Shown here piece after piece: positions 7,102 to 12,960 of a stretch of 16,641 nucleotides of DNA (within the stretch, counting starts at the first letter, position 1; the number at the start of each line of letters is the position of its first letter). Origin of the DNA: an uncultured Roseiflexaceae bacterium (lineage in GTDB: Bacteria; Chloroflexota; Chloroflexia; Chloroflexales; Roseiflexaceae); the NCBI GenBank assembly GCA_937988885.1, contig CALKHR010000083.1:1-16641 (forward strand), given 5' to 3'. A program made the position numbers and the translations under genes. Under the pieces are notes generated by a model. That model was not told the origin of the DNA, did not search any database, and saw nothing but the letters and a program-made list of their open reading frames with translations.

Positions 7102-8148
7102 ATGCAACAGCCTTGGATCACGCTCCGAATCGCCCGTACCTCGTTTCGTATGGATCGGCGCGTGCCATTGATTTTGAGCTTGGCGCTGCTCGCCACACTC
7201 GCCGCAATGGTCTGGAACATGGGCGTGGGCGAATACCCCATCCCGCCGCTCGATGTGATTCGCACCGTGTTCCACCTGCCCACGGGCGGCGAAGATTACG
7301 ATTTCGTGGTCAACACGCTGCGCCTGCCGCGCATGCTCGTCGCCGCGCTGATCGGCCTATCGCTCGGCATCTCCGGCACCATCATGCAAGGGCTCACCCG
7401 CAACCCGCTGGCCGACCCCGAGATCCTCGGCATCAGCGCCGGAGCGGGCCTGGTCGTCGTCACCATGGTCGTGGTTGTGCGCACCCTGCCGAGTAGCTTC
7501 ATCCCGATCGGCGCATTCGTCGGAGCGCTCATCAACGCCGGAATCATCTACCTACTCTCGTGGAAGAACGGCGACTCACCCTTCCGCATGATCCTGATCG
7601 GTATCGGCCTGGCAGCCGTCACCACCGCTGGCATCGAGCTTATGATCACGTTTGGCGATGTGCGCGACGTGCAGCGTGCTATGATCTGGTTGGCGGGCAG
7701 CGTATATGGCCGCTCGTGGAACGACTTCTGGGCGCTGCTGCCCTGGGTGATCGTCTTTGTGCCGTTGGCGATGTTCCTGGCTCGCGACCTCAACGTCCTC
7801 AACTTGGGCGAAGATGTCGCCCGTGGCCTTGGCGTTCACGTCGCCTGGCGGCGCGGTCTGCTGCTGTTCACCGCCGTGGCACTGGCCGCCGCCACCGTTG
7901 CAGCCGCAGGCACCATCGGCTTCGTGGGCCTGATGGCGCCGCACATGGCCCGTCGGCTGGTCGGCGCGGATCACGTCGGTGTGTTGCCCACCGCAGGCGC
8001 GCTCGGTACCCTCCTGGTGGTGCTGGCCGACCTGATCGGGCGCACCATCATCTCACCGATCGAACTGCCGTGTGGCCTCGTCACCTCTGTGATCGGCGCA
8101 CCTTTCTTTATCTATTTGCTCTTGAAACAGGCGCGGGGGACCAAATGA
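7102..8148 (+). CDS. FecCD-type ABC transporter permease 2
   Basis: A 348-aa permease homologous to the gene before it. Seen: a first membrane helix at about 21-39, RLPR (74-77), GTIMQGLTRNPLADP (92-106), LGEDVARGLG (235-244) and GTIGFVGLMAPHMAR (270-284). It shares a 32-nt stretch of identical DNA with permease 1 (7384-7415 versus 6275-6306). The start used is ATG 7102; no convincing ribosome site is near, and the longer reading from 7018 would overlap the first permease and add a non-membrane tail. The stop overlaps the ATPase start as ATGA, so these two are translationally coupled. Confidence 0.9.
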   Translation: MQQPWITLRIARTSFRMDRRVPLILSLALLATLAAMVWNMGVGEYPIPPLDVIRTVFHLPTGGEDYDFVVNTLRLPRMLVAALIGLSLGISGTIMQGLTRNPLADPEILGISAGAGLVVVTMVVVVRTLPSSFIPIGAFVGALINAGIIYLLSWKNGDSPFRMILIGIGLAAVTTAGIELMITFGDVRDVQRAMIWLAGSVYGRSWNDFWALLPWVIVFVPLAMFLARDLNVLNLGEDVARGLGVHVAWRRGLLLFTAVALAAATVAAAGTIGFVGLMAPHMARRLVGADHVGVLPTAGALGTLLVVLADLIGRTIISPIELPCGLVTSVIGAPFFIYLLLKQARGTK

Positions 8149-8984
8149 GCAGGTTGCACACCGAAGCATTGACATTAGGCTACGATCAAGCCGCGATCAT
8201 CACCGATCTGAATGTCGATATCCCTTCTGGGCTCATCACCGCCCTGGTTGGCCCGAACGGCTGCGGCAAAAGCACCCTGCTGCGTGGCCTGGCCCGTCTG
8301 CTCGCGCCACAACGCGGCGTGGCCTATCTCGATGGCAAAGCCATCCACCAGATTCCCACCCGCAAACTGGCCCAGCAACTCGGCATTCTGCCGCAAACCC
8401 CCACCGCACCGGAAGGACTCACCGTGCGCGAACTGGTGGCGCAGGGCCGCTACCCGCACCAATCCTGGTTCCAGCAGTGGGCCGCCGACGACGAAGCCGC
8501 CGTCAACAAGGCGCTCGCCATCACGGGCATGGCCAAATTCGCCGACCGCCCCATCGATGCGCTCTCCGGTGGGCAGCGCCAGCGCGCTTGGATCGCCATG
8601 ACCCTCGCGCAAGAGACCGAGGTCATCCTGCTCGACGAGCCGACCACCTACCTCGATTTGGCCCACCAGATCGAAGTGCTCACCCTGCTGGAGCGGCTCA
8701 ACCGCCAAGAAGGGCGCACCATCGTCATGGTCGTGCACGACCTCAACCACGCCACCCGGCACGCGCAGCACATCATCGCCATGCGCGACGGGCAAGTGGT
8801 CGCCTCTGGCTCGCCCACCGATGTCGTCACGCCCGAACTGCTGCGCCAAGTCTTTGGCGTCGATGCCGAAGTGCTCCACGACCCGCGCACCGGCGTACCG
8901 CTCTGCATCGCCTACGATCTCGCCGGGGACGAAGCCCACGACTACGTGGTGGAGCCTCAATCGCGGATCGCAGCACTCGCATAG
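8145..8984 (+). CDS. Iron-siderophore/heme ABC transporter ATPase (FepC/FecE-like)
   Basis: A 279-aa ABC ATPase that powers the two permeases from the cytoplasmic side. All motifs are present and in order: Walker A GPNGCGKST (36-44), Q-loop Gln84, signature LSGGQRQR (140-147), Walker B VILLDEP (160-166) with D-loop Asp171, and H-loop His198 in VVHDLNHATR. The sequence around GRYPHQ (101-106) is typical of siderophore, heme and cobalamin importers. It overlaps permease 2 by four bases (ATGA), with GGGGG just upstream of the ATG. The C-terminal tail of about 20 residues after LCIAYDL is acidic and not part of the core fold. Confidence 0.93.
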   Translation: MSRLHTEALTLGYDQAAIITDLNVDIPSGLITALVGPNGCGKSTLLRGLARLLAPQRGVAYLDGKAIHQIPTRKLAQQLGILPQTPTAPEGLTVRELVAQGRYPHQSWFQQWAADDEAAVNKALAITGMAKFADRPIDALSGGQRQRAWIAMTLAQETEVILLDEPTTYLDLAHQIEVLTLLERLNRQEGRTIVMVVHDLNHATRHAQHIIAMRDGQVVASGSPTDVVTPELLRQVFGVDAEVLHDPRTGVPLCIAYDLAGDEAHDYVVEPQSRIAALA

Positions 8985-9017
8985 CTACCAGGCCATAGGC
9001 ACGCTTGGGGTCGAATA

Positions 9018-9053
9018 GCGAGCACCGTGTATGCTCGCCGCCGTATTTTTTTT
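9018..9053 (+). terminator. Terminator-like hairpin with T8 tract inside the iron cluster
   Basis: GCGAGCA (9018-9024) and TGCTCGC (9032-9038) form an exact 7-bp stem with a 7-nt loop. Eight Ts follow at 9046-9053, but seven bases separate stem and tract, which is longer than usual. It sits 33 bp after the ATPase stop and would reduce read-through from the permease genes into the binding-protein gene. Confidence 0.45.
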
Positions 9054-9264
9054 GGAAAGAGAGAGGCAAGGGCCGCGCGAACGCCCGTCGCTACGGGCAA
9101 ACAACGTCGTGTACAACGTGTGCGCGCTCGGACAGGTGTGGCGCTGCGCGCCAAAACGCGCGCCGCTGTACTCGCGGATTCTCAACGCCTTTCGTTGCTT
9201 GCTGGCTCGCCACGCGGGCACACAACCGAACACAACAACCATACTTGAACTGGAATGGACAACA
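9054..9264 (+). other. Leader of the binding-protein gene, no gene recognised
   Basis: A 211-bp non-coding stretch between the T-tract and the lipoprotein ATG. It contains a compact hairpin, GCCCGT (9083-9088) with ACGGGC (9093-9098) and loop CGCT, and the direct repeat ACAACGT nearby. The open frame running through it from 9031 is Arg-rich, has no ribosome site, and is followed by a proper signal peptide at 9265, so it is treated as untranslated. No known riboswitch class is recognised. Confidence 0.4.
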
Positions 9265-10308
9265 ATGCTACCTCGTATCATCGCTAGCACACTGATCGCC
9301 TTGGCACTCGTCGCCTGCGGCGCACAACCCGCCGCCCCCGCACCGACCGCCGCCCCCGCGCCGACCGCTGCACCAGCGCCGGAACCGACGACAGCGCCGG
9401 AACCGACCGCCGAGCCTGCCCAACCAGCCGCGAGCGCTTTTCCGCTCACCATCACGCATGCCAAAGGCGAACTCACCCTAGAGAAGCCCGTCACCCGCAT
9501 TGTGGCGCTGGAATGGACCTACGCCGAGTTCCTGCTCGCGTTGGGCGTCCAGCCGCTCGGCGTGGCCGACATCAAAGGCTACAACGCCTGGGTGAAGATC
9601 CCCGTGAGCTTCGATGAGAACGTGGTCGACGTGGGCACCCGCAACGAACCGAGCCTCGAACTGATCGCCAGCCTCACGCCCGACCTGATCATCGCGCCCT
9701 CGAACCGCATCGCCAACAACTACGAGGCGCTGACCAACATCGCCCCGACGCTCGTGTTCGACCCGTACCCCACCGACGAAACGGTGACGCAGTACGACGA
9801 CATGATCGCAAGCTTCCGCACCGTGGCGAGCGCCGTGGACCGCACGGCGCAGGCCGACGAAGTGGTAGCCCACCTCGAAGCCACCTTCGCCGAGGCGCGC
9901 AGCAAGCTCGAAAGCGCGGGCAAACTCGGCGCACCGTTCGTACTCTCGCAGGCGTGGACGGGCGCATCGGCGGGCGAGGCGCGCTTCTTCACCGAGAACG
10001 CCTTGGCCGTCCAGATCCTAGAGCGTATCGGCCTCGTCAACGCCTGGGAGGATGGCTTCCAGCAGTACGGCTTCACCTCGGTCAGCGTCGAGGCGCTCAG
10101 CGAACTGCGCGATGACACCAACTTCTTCTACGTGGTGCAGGATGGTGACGAAGTGTTCAGCAGCGAGGCGATCAAGCCCTTCTGGGATAGCCTGGGCTTT
10201 GTGAAGGCCAACCAAGCCTATCCGCTGGGTGGCACCACTTGGCTGTTTGGTGGCCCGCTCTCTGCCGAGGTACTCGTTGGCCAAGTGACCGATATTCTCG
10301 CCCCGTAG
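9265..10308 (+). CDS. Iron-siderophore ABC transporter substrate-binding lipoprotein
   Basis: A 347-aa extracytoplasmic binding protein of the FecB/FhuD/BtuF class. Seen: a signal peptide MLPRIIASTLIALALVAC with lipobox LVAC and lipidated Cys18; an Ala/Pro/Thr/Glu-rich linker (about 21-57); then a mature domain starting FPLTITHAKGELTLEKPVTRIVAL, followed by GVQPLGVADIKGYNAW and LTPDLIIAPSN, typical of ferric-citrate and hydroxamate binders. It would be tethered to the outer face of the membrane and deliver ligand to the permeases. ATG 9265 is chosen because the signal peptide starts there; the ribosome site is weak. It follows the ATPase by 280 bp across a terminator-like hairpin, so it may have separate expression. 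The ligand (siderophore or heme) is not settled. Confidence 0.9.
   Translation: MLPRIIASTLIALALVACGAQPAAPAPTAAPAPTAAPAPEPTTAPEPTAEPAQPAASAFPLTITHAKGELTLEKPVTRIVALEWTYAEFLLALGVQPLGVADIKGYNAWVKIPVSFDENVVDVGTRNEPSLELIASLTPDLIIAPSNRIANNYEALTNIAPTLVFDPYPTDETVTQYDDMIASFRTVASAVDRTAQADEVVAHLEATFAEARSKLESAGKLGAPFVLSQAWTGASAGEARFFTENALAVQILERIGLVNAWEDGFQQYGFTSVSVEALSELRDDTNFFYVVQDGDEVFSSEAIKPFWDSLGFVKANQAYPLGGTTWLFGGPLSAEVLVGQVTDILAP
9331..9402 (+). repeat. 18-bp tandem repeat encoding the lipoprotein linker
   Basis: Four imperfect 18-nt units (starting at 9331, 9349, 9367 and 9385) encode Ala/Pro/Thr hexamers such as AAPAPT and APEPTT. The first two differ by one base. Such repeats can change copy number by slippage and thus linker length. 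Confidence 0.7.
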
Positions 10309-10320
10309 GCTTTGTAACGA

Positions 10321-10352
10321 GTGTGCGGGTAGCGCAACGGCGCGCTGCACAC
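10321..10352 (+). other. Hairpin between the binding-protein and monooxygenase genes
   Basis: GTGTGC (10321-10326) pairs with GCACAC (10347-10352), and AGCGC (10331-10335) with GCGCT (10342-10346). A GGGT bulge interrupts the left arm, and the loop is 6 nt. It ends eight bases before the AGGAGG (10360-10365) of the next gene. No T-tract follows. Confidence 0.45.
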
Positions 10353-10371
10353 ATTCAGCAGGAGGTACCAG

Positions 10372-10698
10372 ATGATAACCGTTATGAATCGCATCTCGGT
10401 TCACCCGGATCATCGCGATACATTTGAGCAGAACTTTCGCAATCGTGCGGGACTCGTCGATACCATGCCGGGATTCGTCGGCAACCAGGTATTGCGCCCA
10501 CTCAACGAGGGCGACCCCTATATCGTGTTAACGTTCTGGGAGACGAAAGAAGATTTCGATAACTGGGTGCGTTCGGATGCCTTCGCCAAAGGGCATAGCC
10601 GCTCCGGCACCCTGCCGAAGGAAGCCTTCACCGCGCCCAGCAAACTTGAGATTCACGAAGTAATCCTCGATTCCAGCCGCCCCGAGACGCAAGGCTAA
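10372..10698 (+). CDS. IsdG/ABM-type heme-degrading monooxygenase candidate
   Basis: A 108-aa dimeric alpha-beta barrel protein of the antibiotic-biosynthesis-monooxygenase superfamily. Asn6, Trp65 and His75 stand at the positions and spacing of the Asn/Trp/His triad of IsdG-type heme oxygenases (N7, W67 and H77 in the staphylococcal enzyme, from memory). Also seen are MPGFVGNQVLRP and VLTFWETKEDFDNW, common in this group. IsdG enzymes open the heme ring and release iron in the cytoplasm. Last gene of the iron cluster, 63 bp after the binding protein, with AGGAGG six bases before the ATG. The triad and context support heme or iron metabolism; a quinol-type ABM monooxygenase remains possible. 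Confidence 0.82.
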   Translation: MITVMNRISVHPDHRDTFEQNFRNRAGLVDTMPGFVGNQVLRPLNEGDPYIVLTFWETKEDFDNWVRSDAFAKGHSRSGTLPKEAFTAPSKLEIHEVILDSSRPETQG

Positions 10699-10729
10699 CG
10701 CCGCTCGGAGGGCTCGCGTTCGCACACGC

Positions 10730-10764
10730 GCATCGCCCCGCGCCCACACGCAGCGGGGCGATGC
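10730..10764 (+). terminator. Strong hairpin ending the iron cluster
   Basis: GCATCGCCCCGC (10730-10741) and GCGGGGCGATGC (10753-10764) form an exact 12-bp GC-rich stem with an 11-nt loop, 31 bp after the monooxygenase stop. The following bases are only moderately T-rich, so termination may be imperfect. Confidence 0.65.
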
Positions 10765-10770
10765 CCAACG

Positions 10771-10796
10771 TTGTCTTTGCGATTTTCTGGTATCAT
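10771..10796 (+). promoter_or_regulatory. Possible extended -10 promoter before the SRPBCC gene
   Basis: TATCAT (10791-10796) is preceded by TGG, an extended -10 pattern. TTGTCT (10771-10776) is 14 bases upstream, which is too close for a good -35. Initiation about seven bases downstream would leave a leader of under ten bases and cut into the AGAGG site, so the call is weak. Confidence 0.25.
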
Positions 10797-10811
10797 AACA
10801 AGAGGCACACC

Positions 10812-11261
10812 ATGGCTCAACGTGAAATTCGTCGCTGGATCGCCTGTGCACCATCGCAGGTTTTTGCCGCTATCTGCGCGCAAACACTGACGTTTTGTGA
10901 ACTCGGTGCCAAATGCGCATTGCAACCGGCTTGCGGAGCCGAACCGCGCATTGGAGCAAGCGCCACCTGTCGTTCGCGGCTCGGGGCATGTCGCCTGCAA
11001 GTCACCAGCCTCGAACCGGGACGCCTCCTTGCGATCGAGGTCTCGGACTCTGGGCACCTGGTTCATATGCGGTTTACTGTCGAACCGTGGTGTAACGGGA
11101 CCTTGGTTTCGTGTTATAGCGAGGCCGAGGGAGCGTTCCCTGGTGCAACTCGTAGTGCCATTGCGCCAGTCTTTCGAGCGTTGAGCCAAGTTGTGAGCGA
11201 TGTCAAAGCATCGCTCGAACAGGCCCGACCGCGAGCAAACTATGAGTCCGCGAGCTATTGA
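10812..11261 (+). CDS. SRPBCC-like small protein, Cys-rich
   Basis: A 149-aa protein whose layout suggests the SRPBCC/START-like fold: an opening strand and helix REIRRWIACAPSQVFAAI, central strands CRLQVTSLEPGRLLAIEV and VHMRFTVEPW, and a long closing helix (about 117-137). These proteins bind hydrophobic ligands in a deep pocket. It has nine cysteines (12, 22, 29, 35, 41, 53, 60, 94, 101), unusual for the fold and suggestive of metal or redox chemistry, though no CxxC pair is present. AGAGG (10801-10805) is six bases before the ATG. Its last 20 bp overlap the next gene. Assignment rests on pattern only and could be wrong. Confidence 0.6.
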   Translation: MAQREIRRWIACAPSQVFAAICAQTLTFCELGAKCALQPACGAEPRIGASATCRSRLGACRLQVTSLEPGRLLAIEVSDSGHLVHMRFTVEPWCNGTLVSCYSEAEGAFPGATRSAIAPVFRALSQVVSDVKASLEQARPRANYESASY

Positions 11262-11625
11262 AACGTTGGATGCGGTGATTGGGCGCGTGTTGATGGTTGG
11301 CCCGCCGCCCGCCGTCGCAAGCGCCGCCGATAGCGCCCCCGCCGAAAGGGCGCTGTCGTTTTCGCTGATCTTCTCGGGGGTGCGCTGCACCGTGCAGTAC
11401 GTGTTACTCCCAATCATCCTGCCCATCTTCGGCTATGTGGGCAATCTGCCGTTTGGCATCATCGCACTGATCGATCTGTTCGCGCTCTGCAGCGTACTCT
11501 ACAGCCTGCGCCGCTTTTGGCAGATCCGCCATCCGCGCCGTTGGGAGTTCCTCGCATTCGCACTGGTGGTCGTGGGTGCCGTCTCGCTGTTCCTGTGGTA
11601 CGATCTCCGCCAACTCACCCAATAG
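11242..11625 (+). CDS. Small membrane protein, three predicted helices
   Basis: Function unknown. A 127-aa protein with a soluble N-terminal part of about 45 residues (with a PPPAVASAADSAPAE stretch) and three hydrophobic segments at about 48-66, 70-88 and 101-120. The basic loop RRFWQIRHPRR lies between helices two and three. The ATG at 11242 overlaps the end of the SRPBCC-like gene by 20 bp, suggesting translational coupling; another in-frame ATG at 11200 would overlap by 62 bp, and neither has a strong ribosome site. The pair may act together at the membrane, but nothing in the sequence says how. Confidence 0.65.
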   Translation: MSPRAIETLDAVIGRVLMVGPPPAVASAADSAPAERALSFSLIFSGVRCTVQYVLLPIILPIFGYVGNLPFGIIALIDLFALCSVLYSLRRFWQIRHPRRWEFLAFALVVVGAVSLFLWYDLRQLTQ

Positions 11626-11811
11626 CACCTTCACCTTTTTATTAACCGAAAATACTATCTACGAGCAGATTACAATCCACGTTCAACCCAACCAAACGCG
11701 CTCAAACGCTTGAACATGATGATACGTATGTTGCCCGTATTCCCAGCAGCAACAACGCGTATGCTCGTTCTTGCATCGTAAAATGCCGATGATAATCGGG
11801 CCGCATCGGCG

Positions 11812-11840
11812 TTGGGCGAAGGGCGAGTTCGTGCTATACT
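11812..11840 (+). promoter_or_regulatory. Promoter of the acetyltransferase gene
   Basis: TTGGGC (11812-11817) and TATACT (11835-11840) are 17 bases apart, with TGC directly before the -10 (extended -10). Just upstream, CCGAT-GATA-ATCGG (11786-11799) and GCCGATG/CATCGGC (11785-11791, 11804-11810) form alternative inverted repeats that could bind a regulator. The rest of the 261-bp gap after 11625 is AT-richer and shows nothing further. Confidence 0.6.
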
Positions 11841-11886
11841 ATGGCGATCTCCCATCGATCAAAAAACGACCCAGAGGAGTCTTTTC

Positions 11887-12429
11887 ATGACCGCGCAACA
11901 GGCAGAACTTACACAGACGGCTCTCCGTGATGGACGGATCGTGACGATCCGGCCACTTGACGAAGGTGACTACACGGCGTTGCTCGCATTTGGCGCGGCG
12001 CTGCCACAGGACGATCTACTTTATCTTGAGAACGACTTCCAAAGCCCCGATATCATTCGGCGTTTGGTGAATGCCTCGGCTGCCGAGAATTGGCGGCAGA
12101 TCGTAGCCGTGAGCGACGGCGCGATCGTGGGATATAGCGCGGTACGACGGCTGGCTGGCTGGTCGAGCCATGTCGCCGATATTCATCTGACCGTCAGCAG
12201 CGGCTGGCGGCGCAATGGGCTTGGCACTGCTATGGCGCAGGCGATCTTCGACGCCGCCCGCGACCTTGGCGTGAACAAGGTCATTGTCGAGATGTTGGAG
12301 CGCCAAAACGCAGGCCGCGCGATCTTCGAGCGGCTGGGGTTCCGTGTCGAGGGTACGCTGAATCAGCACGCCCGCGACCGCCATGGCGAGCGGCACAACC
12401 TGTTGATCTTGGCGTATCACGTCAGCTAA
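11887..12429 (+). CDS. GNAT family N-acetyltransferase
   Basis: A 180-aa acetyl-CoA-dependent N-acetyltransferase. Seen: an N-terminal RIVTIRPLDEGDYTALLAF (17-35), typical of the RimI/YjdJ-like fold opening; the acetyl-CoA pyrophosphate loop WRRNGLG (107-113) after the strand VADIHLTV; and NAGRAIFERLGFRVEG (141-156), the conserved C-terminal part that contacts CoA. The acceptor is unknown; family members modify protein N-termini, amino acids, polyamines or antibiotics. AGGAG (11875-11879) lies seven bases before the ATG. It is alone between its own promoter and a 531-bp non-coding stretch, so it is probably monocistronic. Confidence 0.88.
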   Translation: MTAQQAELTQTALRDGRIVTIRPLDEGDYTALLAFGAALPQDDLLYLENDFQSPDIIRRLVNASAAENWRQIVAVSDGAIVGYSAVRRLAGWSSHVADIHLTVSSGWRRNGLGTAMAQAIFDAARDLGVNKVIVEMLERQNAGRAIFERLGFRVEGTLNQHARDRHGERHNLLILAYHVS

Positions 12430-12465
12430 ACGTGCATTTTTCGTAGGCTGTCTGGCCGATGATGC

Positions 12466-12507
12466 CGAGGAGGTTTGGTGGTGCTCAGGCATCGCTAAAC
12501 CTCCTCG
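12466..12507 (+). terminator. Hairpin downstream of the acetyltransferase gene
   Basis: CGAGGAGGTTT (12466-12476) and AAACCTCCTCG (12497-12507) form an exact 11-bp stem with a 20-nt loop, 36 bp after the stop. GATGCC (12461-12466) and GGCATC (12488-12493) offer a competing pairing. No T-tract follows, so the role as terminator is a guess. Confidence 0.45.
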
Positions 12508-12578
12508 TGTAGATCACCGGCCTGTTTCTGTGCGATACTTCTACTAATTCCTGTGGGTCAGCGATACTAGAAGAACAG

Positions 12579-12831
12579 TGTAGCCTGTGGAAGCAACAAA
12601 GAATCTTGCTGCTGCAGGCTCATATTTCAACACTCCAACCTTCCTACACTTCCAAGCTATTTCATACCAAATCCGGGTATTCACTTGCACGAAGAAGGAT
12701 GCTGGATGAACAACGCGATTGTGCCTTTCAACAGATACGAGCGTTACCACCGCAAGTGATGTCGATGCGCTGCGCGTAGCAGCGCATCGACATCACATAA
12801 AACGGAAAGTACCTTGCTGCCGCAGGCTACA
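12579..12831. repeat. 253-bp block bounded by inverted repeats (MITE-like candidate)
   Basis: TGTAGCCTGTGGAAGCAA (12579-12596) and TTGCTGCCGCAGGCTACA (12814-12831) are inverted repeats matching at 16 of 18 positions. A further internal copy, CTTGCTGCTGCAGGCT (12605-12620), can also pair with the left end. No transposase lies inside and no clear target-site duplication flanks it, though ACTAG occurs on both sides at unequal distance. It may be a miniature element or a chance cluster. Confidence 0.4.
12756..12796. repeat. Perfect 18-bp-stem hairpin, copy 1
   Basis: GTGATGTCGATGCGCTGC (12756-12773) is exactly complementary to 12779-12796, with loop GCGTA. The same architecture and the same stem ends recur at 16233-16273. 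It lies 165 bp before the acyl-CoA synthetase start and well upstream of its promoter. Confidence 0.85.
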
Positions 12832-12901
12832 ACTAGTTTGTTATTGTAACTATCCAACCGGATTTAGTATCATCTATGGCATAACAAACACCATCAACAG
12901 A

Positions 12902-12916
12902 ATTTGGTATGATACC
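12902..12916 (+). promoter_or_regulatory. Extended -10 promoter and palindrome for the acyl-CoA operon
   Basis: TATGAT (12908-12913) follows TGG, giving an extended -10; the -35 position (about 12885-12890, CAAACA) is poor, as is common with extended -10 sites. GGTATGATACC (12906-12916) is an exact palindrome around one central base and could be an operator. The leader would be about 40 nt. Confidence 0.5.
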
Positions 12917-12948
12917 CATCAGGTTCAGTCGAATCGAACAGTAGCACT

Positions 12949-12954
12949 AGGAGG
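12949..12954 (+). promoter_or_regulatory. Shine-Dalgarno site for the GTG start at 12961
   Basis: AGGAGG followed by six bases (CGTCCT) and GTG. This fixes the non-ATG start of the acyl-CoA synthetase. Confidence 0.8.
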
Positions 12955-12960
12955 CGTCCT

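Larger units (their letters stand above)
12430..12960. other. 531-bp non-coding region rich in inverted repeats
   Basis: No credible gene is seen on either strand. The region is AT-richer than its neighbours and contains a post-GNAT hairpin (12466-12507), an inverted-repeat-bounded block (12579-12831) with an 18-bp-stem hairpin inside (12756-12796), repeated ATTTrGTATSAT motifs, and the acyl-CoA operon promoter. These are listed separately. A minus-strand reading frame (12544-12750) has no ribosome site and crosses the repeats. Confidence 0.7.

Noticed and set aside
9031..9264. 78-residue N-terminal extension of the lipoprotein
   Set aside because: The extension would bury a canonical signal peptide and lipobox starting at 9265; it is Arg-rich and starts inside a hairpin.
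9054..9264. Cobalamin riboswitch in the leader before the binding protein
   Set aside because: BtuCD-like neighbours made this worth checking, but I see no conserved B12-box sequence; only simple hairpins are visible.
12544..12750. 68-aa minus-strand frame in the non-coding region
   Set aside because: It crosses inverted repeats, has no ribosome site and resembles no protein.
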